A DNA stretch of 64,000 nt. Origin: Streptomyces coffeae (GTDB taxonomy: Bacteria > Actinomycetota > Actinomycetes > Streptomycetales > Streptomycetaceae). Below the pieces are notes generated by a model, which was given only the letters and a program-made list of their open reading frames with translations, searched no databases and was not told the DNA's origin. This document shows positions 34,517 to 42,955 of this stretch, one piece after another; within the stretch, counting starts at the first letter, position 1, and the number at the start of each line of letters is the position of its first letter. Where the stretch lies: positions 30,971 to 94,970 of the forward strand of contig NZ_JAERRF010000032.1 of assembly GCF_016741875.1 (NCBI RefSeq). The letters are read 5' to 3'. The translations under genes were made by a program, and so were the position numbers.

Positions 34517-36109
34517 TCATGGCGCGGCCTCGGCGGAGCAGGCCAGATCGACGAAGAGGGCGGAGGACCAGCCGAATCCGGGCGTGGCGCGGCCCGCACG
34601 GCGGCCGGTCAGAGGGTTCCAGTACTCGTAGAGACCGCCGCCATCGCGGACCATCGACAGGGTCCGTTCGCGCAGGTCGGCCGCTGCCTCGGGAAAGCCG
34701 GATCGGCTCAAGCCCTCAATCAGGAGGTAGTTGACGTTCAGCCAGACGGGTCCGCGCCACATCGCTTCGGGCTCGAACGCCGGGTCGGTGAAGGCGACGG
34801 TGGGCACGGGGCGGTCTGCCCAGAACTCCGGTGAGAGCAGGTCCGCGTGCAGGCGCTGGGCTATCTCCGCGGGCAGCCGCCCGGTGAACAGGGGCATCAG
34901 CTCCATGGGGGTGCGGACCGGAACGGGCCGTCCGCCGACGACGGTCGTGAAGCGGGTACCGGACCAGCGGAGCCGGATGAAGCGGGCGAGCAGGTCAGTG
35001 GCCTCGGCACGCCACACGGCAGCCTGGTCGGCGAAGTCGAGTGCAAGAGCGATCTCGGCCAGGCAGTGGTACTGGACGACGAGGTAGGACGCCAGGCACG
35101 GCAGGGCTCCCGACGAGCCGAAGTCCCAGACGGGGCTGTCGTCCAGGCCGGAGGAGTAGGGGTGGAGGTATTCGGGGAGGCCGTCCCCGTCGGGGTCGGA
35201 GCCGGTGAACCACCAGCGCTGGGCGGCGACCAACTTCGGGTAGACCCGGGCCAGATAGGCGCGGTCCGGGGAGACCTGGTGAATCTTCCACACGGCCCAT
35301 GCCATGAGCGGCGGCTTGGTGACGGGGACGGGGAGGGGTGCGGTCGGTAGGCCGGCGCCGCGCGCTGAGCCGACGTGCTGGGCAAGACGTTCATGATCGG
35401 AGCGTGGCAGGTCGCTGGTCTCGGCGAGGACGCCCCGGTCGTGGACAACATCGGGGAGCTGTCCGTCCGGCAGCTGATGATTGAGGAAGGCATCGAGCTG
35501 GGCACGGGCAAGGTCCGGATCGGCGTGTCGCAGAGCTAGGGCGTGGAAGACCGAGTCCCAGTTCCACAGGCCGACATAGCCGTATTTCGACGGCACGACT
35601 CCCTCACTGCCGTCGATGGACAGCAGGTTGACGTGCAGGGTCCACCAGGCCATCAGAGCGCGTTCGCGCAGGTCGGCACGGACCGGCGGAAGGCGATCGG
35701 CCCAGAGACGCCAGCGCTCCTCCGCGGCGGATCGCACCTCGGCCTCCAACCAGCTCCCCCCTGCTGGGCCGATCAGGACATGGCAGCCGTCCAGATCGAG
35801 CGCGCAGGACTCGCCTACGGCGGTCGTCCACGTGGCCCGCGCGTCTGATCCTGCCAGGACCAACGTGTCGGGATCGGCGAACATCAGGGAGACGCCGCCG
35901 GCGAAGGTCACCTCGGTGGGCGAGGCCGCGGTGACAGGCAGCTCCTCGCCCGAGGAGCCGTGGATCCGCAGGCCGGTCAGCACGGTGGTCTCGGCGAGCT
36001 CGGTTTCGTATGCGGCGCGGGCGATCCACAGACCGTCCGAGCGGGCCATCACCAGCAGGCGGGAGCCACGGTCGGTGAAAGGGCGTTCGACGAGGTCGAG
36101 GGTGAGCAT
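34517..36109 (-). CDS. GH63-like glycosidase (MGH1-type)
   Basis: A 530-residue protein with a small beta-rich N-terminal domain (1-180) and a C-terminal (alpha/alpha)6 barrel. Barrel features are GLWNWDSVFHALALRHADPDLAR, SSGLDDSPVWD, AMWRGPVWLNVNYLLIEGL and GLYEYWNPLTGRRAG, with FGWSSALFVDL near the end. These match GH63/mannosylglycerate-hydrolase-type enzymes acting on alpha-glucosides or alpha-mannosides. The likely general acid is the aspartate of LDDSPVWD. No signal peptide, so it works on imported sugars. Its start shares one base with the permease stop (TGATG), closing the minus-strand operon. Confidence 0.82.
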   Translation of the reverse strand: MLTLDLVERPFTDRGSRLLVMARSDGLWIARAAYETELAETTVLTGLRIHGSSGEELPVTAASPTEVTFAGGVSLMFADPDTLVLAGSDARATWTTAVGESCALDLDGCHVLIGPAGGSWLEAEVRSAAEERWRLWADRLPPVRADLRERALMAWWTLHVNLLSIDGSEGVVPSKYGYVGLWNWDSVFHALALRHADPDLARAQLDAFLNHQLPDGQLPDVVHDRGVLAETSDLPRSDHERLAQHVGSARGAGLPTAPLPVPVTKPPLMAWAVWKIHQVSPDRAYLARVYPKLVAAQRWWFTGSDPDGDGLPEYLHPYSSGLDDSPVWDFGSSGALPCLASYLVVQYHCLAEIALALDFADQAAVWRAEATDLLARFIRLRWSGTRFTTVVGGRPVPVRTPMELMPLFTGRLPAEIAQRLHADLLSPEFWADRPVPTVAFTDPAFEPEAMWRGPVWLNVNYLLIEGLSRSGFPEAAADLRERTLSMVRDGGGLYEYWNPLTGRRAGRATPGFGWSSALFVDLACSAEAAP

Positions 36110-36936
36110 CAGCGACCTCCGAGGCCCGACAGGGCCATGCTGTTGAGGATCTTGCGCTGGCCGATGAGGAAAGCAATGAGCATCGGCACCACGGAGATGG
36201 TCGACAGGGCCATGGTGAGTCCGTAGTCGACCGCGCCGTGCTGGCCGGAGAACGAGCTGAGCAGCAGCGGCACGGTGAACAGCTCGGTGCTGTTCAGGAA
36301 GATCAGCGGGAACAGGAAAGAGTTCCAGCTGGCGAGGAACACGATGATCCCAAGCGTCCACAGACCTGGCCGGATGTTCGGCAGGATGATCCGCCAGAAG
36401 ATCGTCCAGCGGCCGGCCCCGTCGATGCGTGCGGCTTCCTCCAGTTCGACGGGCACCGCCCGGATGAACTGGCGCAGCAGGAACACGGCGAACGGGTTGG
36501 CGACGGCCGGCAGGATCAGCGCGGTGTGCGAGTCCACGAGGTGCAGCTCGGCAAGCAGCAGGTACAGCGGCACTACGACGACTTGCGGCGGCACCATCTG
36601 GGTGGCGAGGAACAGCCCGAACAACAGCCCCGAGCCGCGGAACGTGATCCTTGCGAAGGCGTAGGCGGCCATCGCCGAGGTGAACAGAGTCAGTGCGACC
36701 GTCACACCCGCGATGTACAGGCTGTTCCAGTACGCCCTGCCGATCGGTACGTCTTCGACGACGTCCGCGTAGTTGGCGGGGCGCCACGGATGCGGGAGCC
36801 AGTCCAGCGGGCTCTGGATGACCTGCTGGACACCCTTGAACGAGGTCGACAACATCCACAGGAACGGGAAGACCATGACCAGCCCGCCGAGTATCAGAGC
36901 GGCGTGCAGCGAGGCCTGCCTCCAGTTGATTGTCAT
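36109..36936 (-). CDS. Sugar ABC transporter permease (MalG type)
   Basis: A 275-residue permease starting at ATG 36936. It has the N-terminal VFPFLWMLSTSFKGVQQV segment, the motif PVELEEAARIDGAGRWTIFWRIILP as EAA loop, and six helices. It lies 8 bases after its partner permease and overlaps the GH63-like gene by one base. Together these are the channel of the second carbohydrate importer. Confidence 0.93.
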   Translation of the reverse strand: MTINWRQASLHAALILGGLVMVFPFLWMLSTSFKGVQQVIQSPLDWLPHPWRPANYADVVEDVPIGRAYWNSLYIAGVTVALTLFTSAMAAYAFARITFRGSGLLFGLFLATQMVPPQVVVVPLYLLLAELHLVDSHTALILPAVANPFAVFLLRQFIRAVPVELEEAARIDGAGRWTIFWRIILPNIRPGLWTLGIIVFLASWNSFLFPLIFLNSTELFTVPLLLSSFSGQHGAVDYGLTMALSTISVVPMLIAFLIGQRKILNSMALSGLGGR

Positions 36937-36944
36937 GATGGGCC

Positions 36945-37835
36945 TCAGCTGTCGTATTGGACCAAGCGCTTCTGCGCGGCGAACTGTACGAGTGTGACGA
37001 GCAGTGTCAGCACGAGCAGGATGAGCGCGGCGGCGCTGGACAGGCCGAACTCGAACTTGCGGAACCCCTGCTCGTAGACGTGGTAGACGATGGTCCGCGC
37101 ACCTTCGTTGTGGGCCGGGTTGACCAGGACGTAGATCTGGTCGAACGCCTGGAACGAGCTGATCACCGAGACGACCGTGCAGAAGAAGATGGTGGGAGAG
37201 AGCATCGGCACGTAGATGCTGCGGAACATACGCCAGGGGCCCGCGCCGTCGATGCGGGCGGCCTCCAGGACATTCGGCGGTATGGTCGACAGCCCCGCAA
37301 GGAAGATGACCACGTTGAGGCCCAGCGACGACCAGATCGTCACAACCGCGATGGCGACGATCACCCACTCCGTGCTCATCAGCCAATCCGGCGGGGTGAT
37401 GCCGAACAGATTCTGGATGGTGCCGTTGAGCACGCCGGTTCCGCCGGATGCCAGGATGACCTGCCAGATGACGCCGACGGCCACCGAACTGGTCACGACG
37501 GGCAGGAAGTAGACCACCCGGTAGACCGTGCGTCCCTTGATCGCTTGCAGTGTGAGGGCCAGCAGCAGCGCGATGAGCAGGCCGACCGGCACGGTCAGCA
37601 CGGCGAGCATCATGGTGTTGAACACCGAACGGCCGAAGTCCCCGTCGTGCAGGAGCCGGGAGAAGTTGTCGAAGCCGATCCAGGACTTCGCACCCAGGCC
37701 GTCCCATTTCATGAACGCCAGGCCGAGTGCGAAGAACAGAGGCCCGACGAGGAAGACGAGGAGGAAGGAGAGCTGGGGGGCGAGGAAGAAAGCCGCCCAC
37801 CAGCCGTCTTTCCGCCGTATGGCGGGTGTGCTCAC
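36945..37835 (-). CDS. Sugar ABC transporter permease (MalF type)
   Basis: A 296-residue permease. It starts at the GTG (complement of 37833-37835), which overlaps the TGA of the solute-binding gene (GTGA). The N-terminal part is GWWAAFFLAPQLSFLLVFLVG and the EAA loop reads PPNVLEAARIDGAGPWRMFRSIYVPML. Six helices and TVVSVISSFQAFDQIYVL typical of the UgpA/LacF group. Confidence 0.92.
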   Translation of the reverse strand: MSTPAIRRKDGWWAAFFLAPQLSFLLVFLVGPLFFALGLAFMKWDGLGAKSWIGFDNFSRLLHDGDFGRSVFNTMMLAVLTVPVGLLIALLLALTLQAIKGRTVYRVVYFLPVVTSSVAVGVIWQVILASGGTGVLNGTIQNLFGITPPDWLMSTEWVIVAIAVVTIWSSLGLNVVIFLAGLSTIPPNVLEAARIDGAGPWRMFRSIYVPMLSPTIFFCTVVSVISSFQAFDQIYVLVNPAHNEGARTIVYHVYEQGFRKFEFGLSSAAALILLVLTLLVTLVQFAAQKRLVQYDS

Positions 37836-39109
37836 CGAATCTCCTTGTCGACCAGCGCCTGGAGGTCGGTCAGCCCCTTGCCGAAGGCGACCTTGCCGGT
37901 CCAGACCTTGAGGAGCTGCTCGTTGATGGAAGCGGTCAGCCCCGGCACGGCGACCTCGTCGGGATAGTTGGCGAAGCCGGTGTCGCGGACATCGAGGAAG
38001 GTCTGCGCGTGCTTGGGGTAGCCGTCGAGCACAATGCTCTCGGCGCCCTTGACCGACGGGACCGCGCTGCCCCCCTTGAGGCGGATCTTCTGGCCTTCCT
38101 TGCTCACGAACTCGGTGAGGAAGGTGAACGCCTCCTTCGGGTGCGCGGTGTCCTTGTTGATGGCCAGGTACGAGGCGGCGACGGCGCCCCGCATCGGCTT
38201 GCCGTCCTGCGACGGGAACGGCACTATGTCGTAGTTGTCGAGGTCGCCGCCCTTCTTGATGTTGTCGATCACCCATCGGCCACCGGCGTAGAAGCCGGCC
38301 TGATGCCGGATGAACTGGGTTTCGGGTCCATTGCTCTCAGGCAGCTCATCGGCGGACAGGAAGGTCTTGTCCTGGTAGCCGTCGGCCAGGGTTTGGAGCG
38401 CCCGCCGGGACTTGGGGTTGGTGGTGGCGACGAACTTCCCACCGTCCCAGACCTTGCCGCCGAAACCGTTGATGACGCTGTAGGTGGAGCCGTACCAGTT
38501 CCAGAAGAGGGAACCGGCCTTGCCCGCGGCCTTCAGCTTGGCGTTCATGTCGAGGTACTTGGCCATGGTCCACTTGCCGGAGGCGTACAGGTCGGCGGGG
38601 TTCTCGGTGATTCCGGCAGCAGCCAGGGCCTTCTTGTCGAACCACAGGACCTCAGGATTGGTGTCGTTGGGCATGCCGTAGGTCACGGCGTCCTTCTTTG
38701 CTCCGCCGTAGATGCCTTCGAAGAAGTCCGCCGGCTTGGACTTGGAGGCAGGGCCGGCGAGGTCGGCGTCCAGGGGCTTGAGGACACCGGAGGACACGAA
38801 CTTCCCGATGTTGTCGTCGCCGACGTAGAAGACGTCGGGTGCGGTCTTGGAGGTCAGCTGAGTGAGGAGCTTGGGGTGGTAGTCCTCGTACTCGGCGACA
38901 GGCTCGAGCTTGAGGTCGATGTCGGGGTGACGCTCTTCGAAGTCCTTCTCGAAGCCGTCGTAGACCTTGATGTCGTCCGCCGTTCCCCAGGTGGACCAGC
39001 GGATGGTGACCTTGCCGGAGCCGCTGGTACCGGTACTGCCGGATCCGGAGCAGGCGGTGAGGACGGCGGAGAGGCTGAGGGCCAGGACGGCCGTGACCTT
39101 ATATCTCAA
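37832..39109 (-). CDS. Sugar ABC transporter substrate-binding lipoprotein
   Basis: A 425-residue lipoprotein with a Sec signal and lipobox LTAC (cysteine near residue 20), followed by a Gly/Ser-rich linker. The core has TIRWSTWGTADDIKVYDGF, KTAPDVFYVGDDN, YGMPNDTNPEVLWFDKKAL and GRWVIDNIKKGG. Family 1 solute-binding proteins of this kind bind oligosaccharides. With the GH42 enzyme as first gene of the same strand, galactosides are the natural guess. No ATPase gene is linked. Confidence 0.92.
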   Translation of the reverse strand: MRYKVTAVLALSLSAVLTACSGSGSTGTSGSGKVTIRWSTWGTADDIKVYDGFEKDFEERHPDIDLKLEPVAEYEDYHPKLLTQLTSKTAPDVFYVGDDNIGKFVSSGVLKPLDADLAGPASKSKPADFFEGIYGGAKKDAVTYGMPNDTNPEVLWFDKKALAAAGITENPADLYASGKWTMAKYLDMNAKLKAAGKAGSLFWNWYGSTYSVINGFGGKVWDGGKFVATTNPKSRRALQTLADGYQDKTFLSADELPESNGPETQFIRHQAGFYAGGRWVIDNIKKGGDLDNYDIVPFPSQDGKPMRGAVAASYLAINKDTAHPKEAFTFLTEFVSKEGQKIRLKGGSAVPSVKGAESIVLDGYPKHAQTFLDVRDTGFANYPDEVAVPGLTASINEQLLKVWTGKVAFGKGLTDLQALVDKEIR

Positions 39110-39161
39110 TGTGGGTTCCTCTGAGGTTGGGCGAGCCCGCGGCCGTCGGCGGCGTGGCCGG

Positions 39162-39395
39162 TTACCGGCGCGCGGGTCGTGCTGTTGAGCGTGGTCTTGG
39201 AGGTGCGGGACGAAAGGGCGTTGCTGCCGCCTTCTGGCCCCAGGCGGCTCCCGTGTTCGCGAGGGAGCCCTGTCGGTCGAGGCGGAGGACGGTGGGGATG
39301 TCGGCGTAGAATCCGGCGATGTCCGGCGCGCCGATCGTGGCGAGCATCGCGGGTCGGATCGCCGGATCCGCGTTCGGGATTTCGGGGTGGGTCAC
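39162..39395 (-). pseudogene. Truncated gcvPA-like N-terminus coupled to the GH42 gene
   Basis: A 77-codon frame whose GTG start (complement of 39393-39395) overlaps the GH42 stop (GTGA). The first about 40 residues (HPEIPNADPAIRPAMLATIG, then DIAGFYADIPTVLRLDR) closely follow the beginning of GcvPA, as seen in the intact copy at 41573. After RLDR the sequence diverges and ends at a TAA. GcvPA proteins are about 450 residues, so this is a fragment of a second glycine-decarboxylase subunit gene, perhaps left by a deletion. It could still be translated as a short peptide. Confidence 0.7.
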
Positions 39396-41377
39396 GGCTC
39401 TCCCAGCTTGAGGACGACGGCGTCGTTGGCCGCCAGTTCCACCGCCCCTTGCGGGGTGTCGACCGTCTGGGCCCGGTGGCCGTGGTTGAGCAGGAACAGG
39501 TGGCCGTCGCGACGGCACATCTCGACGCCTTCGGGCAGGAGTCCGGTGGGGAGCCCGGCCTCGGTGAGGACGCGTTCGAGGATCGGGGACGTGTCGGTGG
39601 GCAGGCAGCTGACGTAGGTCGCTCTGCCGTGGCGGGTCACGGCGGGTCGGCCGTCGAGCGGGCCACCGGCATAGCGGACCAGTGGCTGTGCGCCGTCCAA
39701 GGTGATCCACTCCGACCAGAGGGTGGCTTGGGTGCCGTCGTCGAGCGCCTGGGTGATGCCGTCGGGGATCGGCCAGGGTTCCTCGACCCGGACGCCGAGG
39801 AGGCCGCGGAGCGGGCCAGGCGCTCCGCCGTCGTGAACCTGTTCGGCGGCGTCGACGACCCCGCTGAACGGGCCGACGATCAGATGGCCGCCATAGCCGG
39901 CGAGGGCGGCGGCGTACTCCGCCGTGCAGAGGTACAGGTTGGGGACGATGACGACCCGGTAGGAAGACAGGTCGCGGTCGGCAGGTGCCAGGTCGACGTC
40001 CAGGCCACGCCGCCGCAGCGGGGCGTACCAGGCGAGCAGCATGTCCTTCAGTTTCAGCCGGCCGGATGGCATCGACTCGGGGGCTTCCAGGCCCCACCAG
40101 CTCGGCCAGTCAAGGACCAGTGCGACGTCGGCACGGGTCCCGGTTCCGGCGACGGAGGCGAGCTTTTTCAGCTCGGCGCCGAGGGCGAGGGTCTCGCGCC
40201 ACTGGCGGGTGTCGGTGCCGCCGTGAGGGAGCAGGGCCGAGTGGAACTTCTCCGGACCGTACTTCGCCTGGCGCCACTGGAAGAACATGACGCCGTCCGA
40301 GCCATGGGCCAGGGCCTGGAGGCTGTGCAGCCGCATGACTCCGGGCGCCTTGGGAACGTTGACCTCGCGCCAGCTGACCGCGCTCGGCGCCGATTCGAGC
40401 AGGAGCCATGGCTGCTGTTTGAGCGAGCGCATCAGGTCGTAGCTGAGGGCAATCGTGATGGGGGATTCGGGGTCGGCGGGGTCGGGATAGGCGTCGTCGC
40501 TGACGAAGTCCTCGGCCTGTGCCCACTTCCAGTAGTCCAGGTGGTACAGGACACTCATGAAGTTGGTGGTCACCGGGATGTCCGGGGTTACCTCGCGCAG
40601 CACCGCTTTCTCGGCTTCGAAGCACTCCAGCAGGGCGTCGCTCGAAAAGCGGCGCCAGTCGAGCAGCTGGGCCGGATTGACCGGGCCAGGTGCCCGGCGC
40701 GGCGGCTCGACCTGGCCGAAGTCTGTGTAGTGCTGGCCCCAGCATGAGGTACCCCAGGCTGTGTTCAGGCCCTCGATCGTCTGGTAGCGCCCGACGAGCC
40801 AGCGGCGGAAGTGGCGGGCCGACTCCGCGCAGAAGCACTCGACGGTGTGGTCGGCGTACTCGTTGGAGATGTGCCACATCGCCAGCGCCGGGTGCTCCTT
40901 GTAGCGTTGAGCGATCGCTCCGGCCAGGCGCACGGTGCTGGTCCGGAACACCGGCGACGATGGGCAGTAACCCTGGCGCGAGCCGAACTCGAGGACGGTG
41001 CCGCCGGCGTCGACGGGCCGGATCTCCGGGTGTTCGCGGACCAGCCACGGGGGCGGGGTGGCGGTGCCCGTCGCCAGGTCGGCGGCGATGCCGTGCTCGT
41101 GGAGGAGATCCATGATCCGGTCGAGCCAGCCGAAGTCGTGGACGCCGGGCGCCGGCTCCAGCCGCGACCACGCAAAGACCGCGACCGTCACGAGGTTCAC
41201 CCCGGCTTCTGACATCAGCCGGACGTCCTCGTCCCACACCTCCTCCGGCCACTGCTCGGGGTTGTAGTCGCCGCCGAAAAGCAAGCCTGGCACGCGAGTG
41301 AGGCGGTCCGTCATCCCGCCGGTACCGCCCGTGGCGCAGCCGGGCAGCAAAGCTCGCCGAGTGGGTCTGGTTGCCAC
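39392..41377 (-). CDS. GH42 beta-galactosidase
   Basis: A 661-residue family 42 enzyme cleaving beta-galactosides. It has the family start GLLFGGDYNPEQWPEEVWDED, the acid/base glutamate in WHISNEYADH (E173), and the nucleophile in LLLESAPSAV (E328). A trimerisation-like middle domain (VVIVPNLYLCTAEYAAALAGYGG) and a small C-terminal beta domain follow. I keep the upstream GTG start because GGAGG lies five bases before it; an ATG 21 codons later (MTDRLTRVP) is an alternative. First gene of the minus-strand operon; its promoter region is shared with gcvPA on the other strand. Confidence 0.9.
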   Translation of the reverse strand: MATRPTRRALLPGCATGGTGGMTDRLTRVPGLLFGGDYNPEQWPEEVWDEDVRLMSEAGVNLVTVAVFAWSRLEPAPGVHDFGWLDRIMDLLHEHGIAADLATGTATPPPWLVREHPEIRPVDAGGTVLEFGSRQGYCPSSPVFRTSTVRLAGAIAQRYKEHPALAMWHISNEYADHTVECFCAESARHFRRWLVGRYQTIEGLNTAWGTSCWGQHYTDFGQVEPPRRAPGPVNPAQLLDWRRFSSDALLECFEAEKAVLREVTPDIPVTTNFMSVLYHLDYWKWAQAEDFVSDDAYPDPADPESPITIALSYDLMRSLKQQPWLLLESAPSAVSWREVNVPKAPGVMRLHSLQALAHGSDGVMFFQWRQAKYGPEKFHSALLPHGGTDTRQWRETLALGAELKKLASVAGTGTRADVALVLDWPSWWGLEAPESMPSGRLKLKDMLLAWYAPLRRRGLDVDLAPADRDLSSYRVVIVPNLYLCTAEYAAALAGYGGHLIVGPFSGVVDAAEQVHDGGAPGPLRGLLGVRVEEPWPIPDGITQALDDGTQATLWSEWITLDGAQPLVRYAGGPLDGRPAVTRHGRATYVSCLPTDTSPILERVLTEAGLPTGLLPEGVEMCRRDGHLFLLNHGHRAQTVDTPQGAVELAANDAVVLKLGEP

Positions 41378-41572
41378 CCTTGCCTCCAGAAGCCTGCATT
41401 GCTAATCCTGTATACAGAACACTGAATGACAGATTCGTTCGTCAAGAGGTGGGAGCGGAAGAGCTTTCGGAGCGGCGGACCGGCATCGCGCGGCGAGCAC
41501 CGCCGGAGCGGCGCGCCGGGAGTCGCCGGCACAACTGACAGTCCCAGCACTCAGGAAGCGAGAGAGGCAAGG
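41378..41572. promoter_or_regulatory. Shared divergent promoter region with a perfect palindrome
   Basis: The 195 bases between the divergent GH42 and gcvPA genes. CTGTATACAG at 41408-41417 is a perfect 10-base palindrome. GTATAC-centred palindromes are common operators of FadR-type GntR regulators, and such a regulator is encoded at 46562. GAGAGAGGCAAGG just before 41573 is the gcvPA ribosome site. Confidence 0.5.
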
Positions 41573-42955
41573 ATGGCGGAGCGAAGGCCCTATATCCACC
41601 CCTATATACCCAACTCGGTGCCGACCGTACGGAAGTCGATGCTCGACGCGATCGGTGCGGCGGACGTGGAGGACTTCTACGCCGACATCCCCGACGCCAT
41701 CCGGCTCAAGCGCCCACTCGACCTGCCCGTCCCCCTGCATTCGGAAGCGGAACTGACCCGCCATGTCGAGGGGTTGCTGAGCCGCAACACCTCAACCCGG
41801 CAGCTGCTGAGCTTCCTCGGCGCCGGCTGCTACCAGCACCACGTACCGGCCGTCGTCGACGAGGTGGTCAACCGCAGCGAGTTCCTCACCGCCTACGCCG
41901 GCGAGCCCTACGAGGACCACGGCCGCTTCCAGGCCCTGTGGGAGTACCAGTCGCTGATGGCCGAGCTGCTGGAGACGGATGTCGTCAACGTCCCCGTCTA
42001 CGACGGCTTCCAGGCCACCGCCACCGCCCTGCGGATGGCCGCCCGCGCCACCGGCCTCACCCGGCTGGTGGTAGCCACCGCCATCGACCCGGACAAGCTC
42101 TCCAAGGTCGCCGACTACGTACGCCCGGGCCACGAGCTGGTCGTCGTCCCCGTCGACCCCGCCACCGGCCGAGCCGACCTCGCGGCGGTACGCGAGGGCC
42201 TGGACGGCGGCGACGTCGCGGCGCTGTACGCGGAATCCCCCTCGTACACCGGCCTCATCGACCCCGCGCTCGCGCAACTGGGCGAGATCGCCCACGCCGC
42301 CGACGCGCTGTACGTCGTCGGCTGCAACCCGCTCTCCCTCGGTGTCCTCGCCCCGCCTTCCGCGTACGGCGCCGACATCACCTGCGGTGACATCCAACCG
42401 CTGGGCATCCACATGAGCTTCGGCGGCGGCAACGCCGGCTTCATCGCCACCCGGGACGACGAGGACCTGGTCGCCGAGTACCCCTCGCGGCTGTTCGGCC
42501 TGGTCCCGACCGCCGTAGAAGGTGAGTTCGGCTTCGGCGACGTGGCCTACGGCCGTACCTCCTTCGCGATCCGCGAGGAGGGCAAGGAGTGGGTGGGCAC
42601 CGCCGCCGCGCTGCACGGCATCGCCGCCGGCGTCTACCTGTCCCTGATGGGCCCGCAGGGCATGCGCGAGATCGGCGAGACGATCCTCGCCAACACCGCC
42701 TACGCGCGCGGACGGCTGGCGGACGTCCCCGGCATCGAGGTACCGGACCCGGACGCCGTCCACTTCGCTGACTTCCCGATCCGTCTCACCGGCAGCCTGA
42801 CCGCCGAGCGCGTCTCGGAGGAGCTGCTGCGCCGCGGCATCCTCGGCGGTACGCCGCTGGCCGACAGCCGCGCGTTGCTGTTCTGCGTCACCGAAGTGCA
42901 CACCCGGACCGACATCGACCGGCTCGCCGACACCCTGAAGGAGATCGCCCAGTGA
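41573..42955 (+). CDS. gcvPA: Glycine dehydrogenase (decarboxylating) subunit 1
   Basis: A 460-residue N-terminal half of the split glycine decarboxylase (P-protein). With subunit 2 it decarboxylates glycine on pyridoxal phosphate and passes the aminomethyl group to the lipoyl H-protein. Signature segments: YIPNSVPTVRKSMLDAIG, LLSFLGAGCYQHHVPAVVD, RFQALWEYQSLMAELLETDVVNVPVYDGF, and LGIHMSFGGGNAGFI. The start is ATG 41573, supported by the purine-rich GAGAGAGG. Its stop overlaps the gcvPB start. GcvT and GcvH genes are not in the neighbourhood, so the H-protein must come from elsewhere or the pair does something different. Confidence 0.9.
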   Translation: MAERRPYIHPYIPNSVPTVRKSMLDAIGAADVEDFYADIPDAIRLKRPLDLPVPLHSEAELTRHVEGLLSRNTSTRQLLSFLGAGCYQHHVPAVVDEVVNRSEFLTAYAGEPYEDHGRFQALWEYQSLMAELLETDVVNVPVYDGFQATATALRMAARATGLTRLVVATAIDPDKLSKVADYVRPGHELVVVPVDPATGRADLAAVREGLDGGDVAALYAESPSYTGLIDPALAQLGEIAHAADALYVVGCNPLSLGVLAPPSAYGADITCGDIQPLGIHMSFGGGNAGFIATRDDEDLVAEYPSRLFGLVPTAVEGEFGFGDVAYGRTSFAIREEGKEWVGTAAALHGIAAGVYLSLMGPQGMREIGETILANTAYARGRLADVPGIEVPDPDAVHFADFPIRLTGSLTAERVSEELLRRGILGGTPLADSRALLFCVTEVHTRTDIDRLADTLKEIAQ

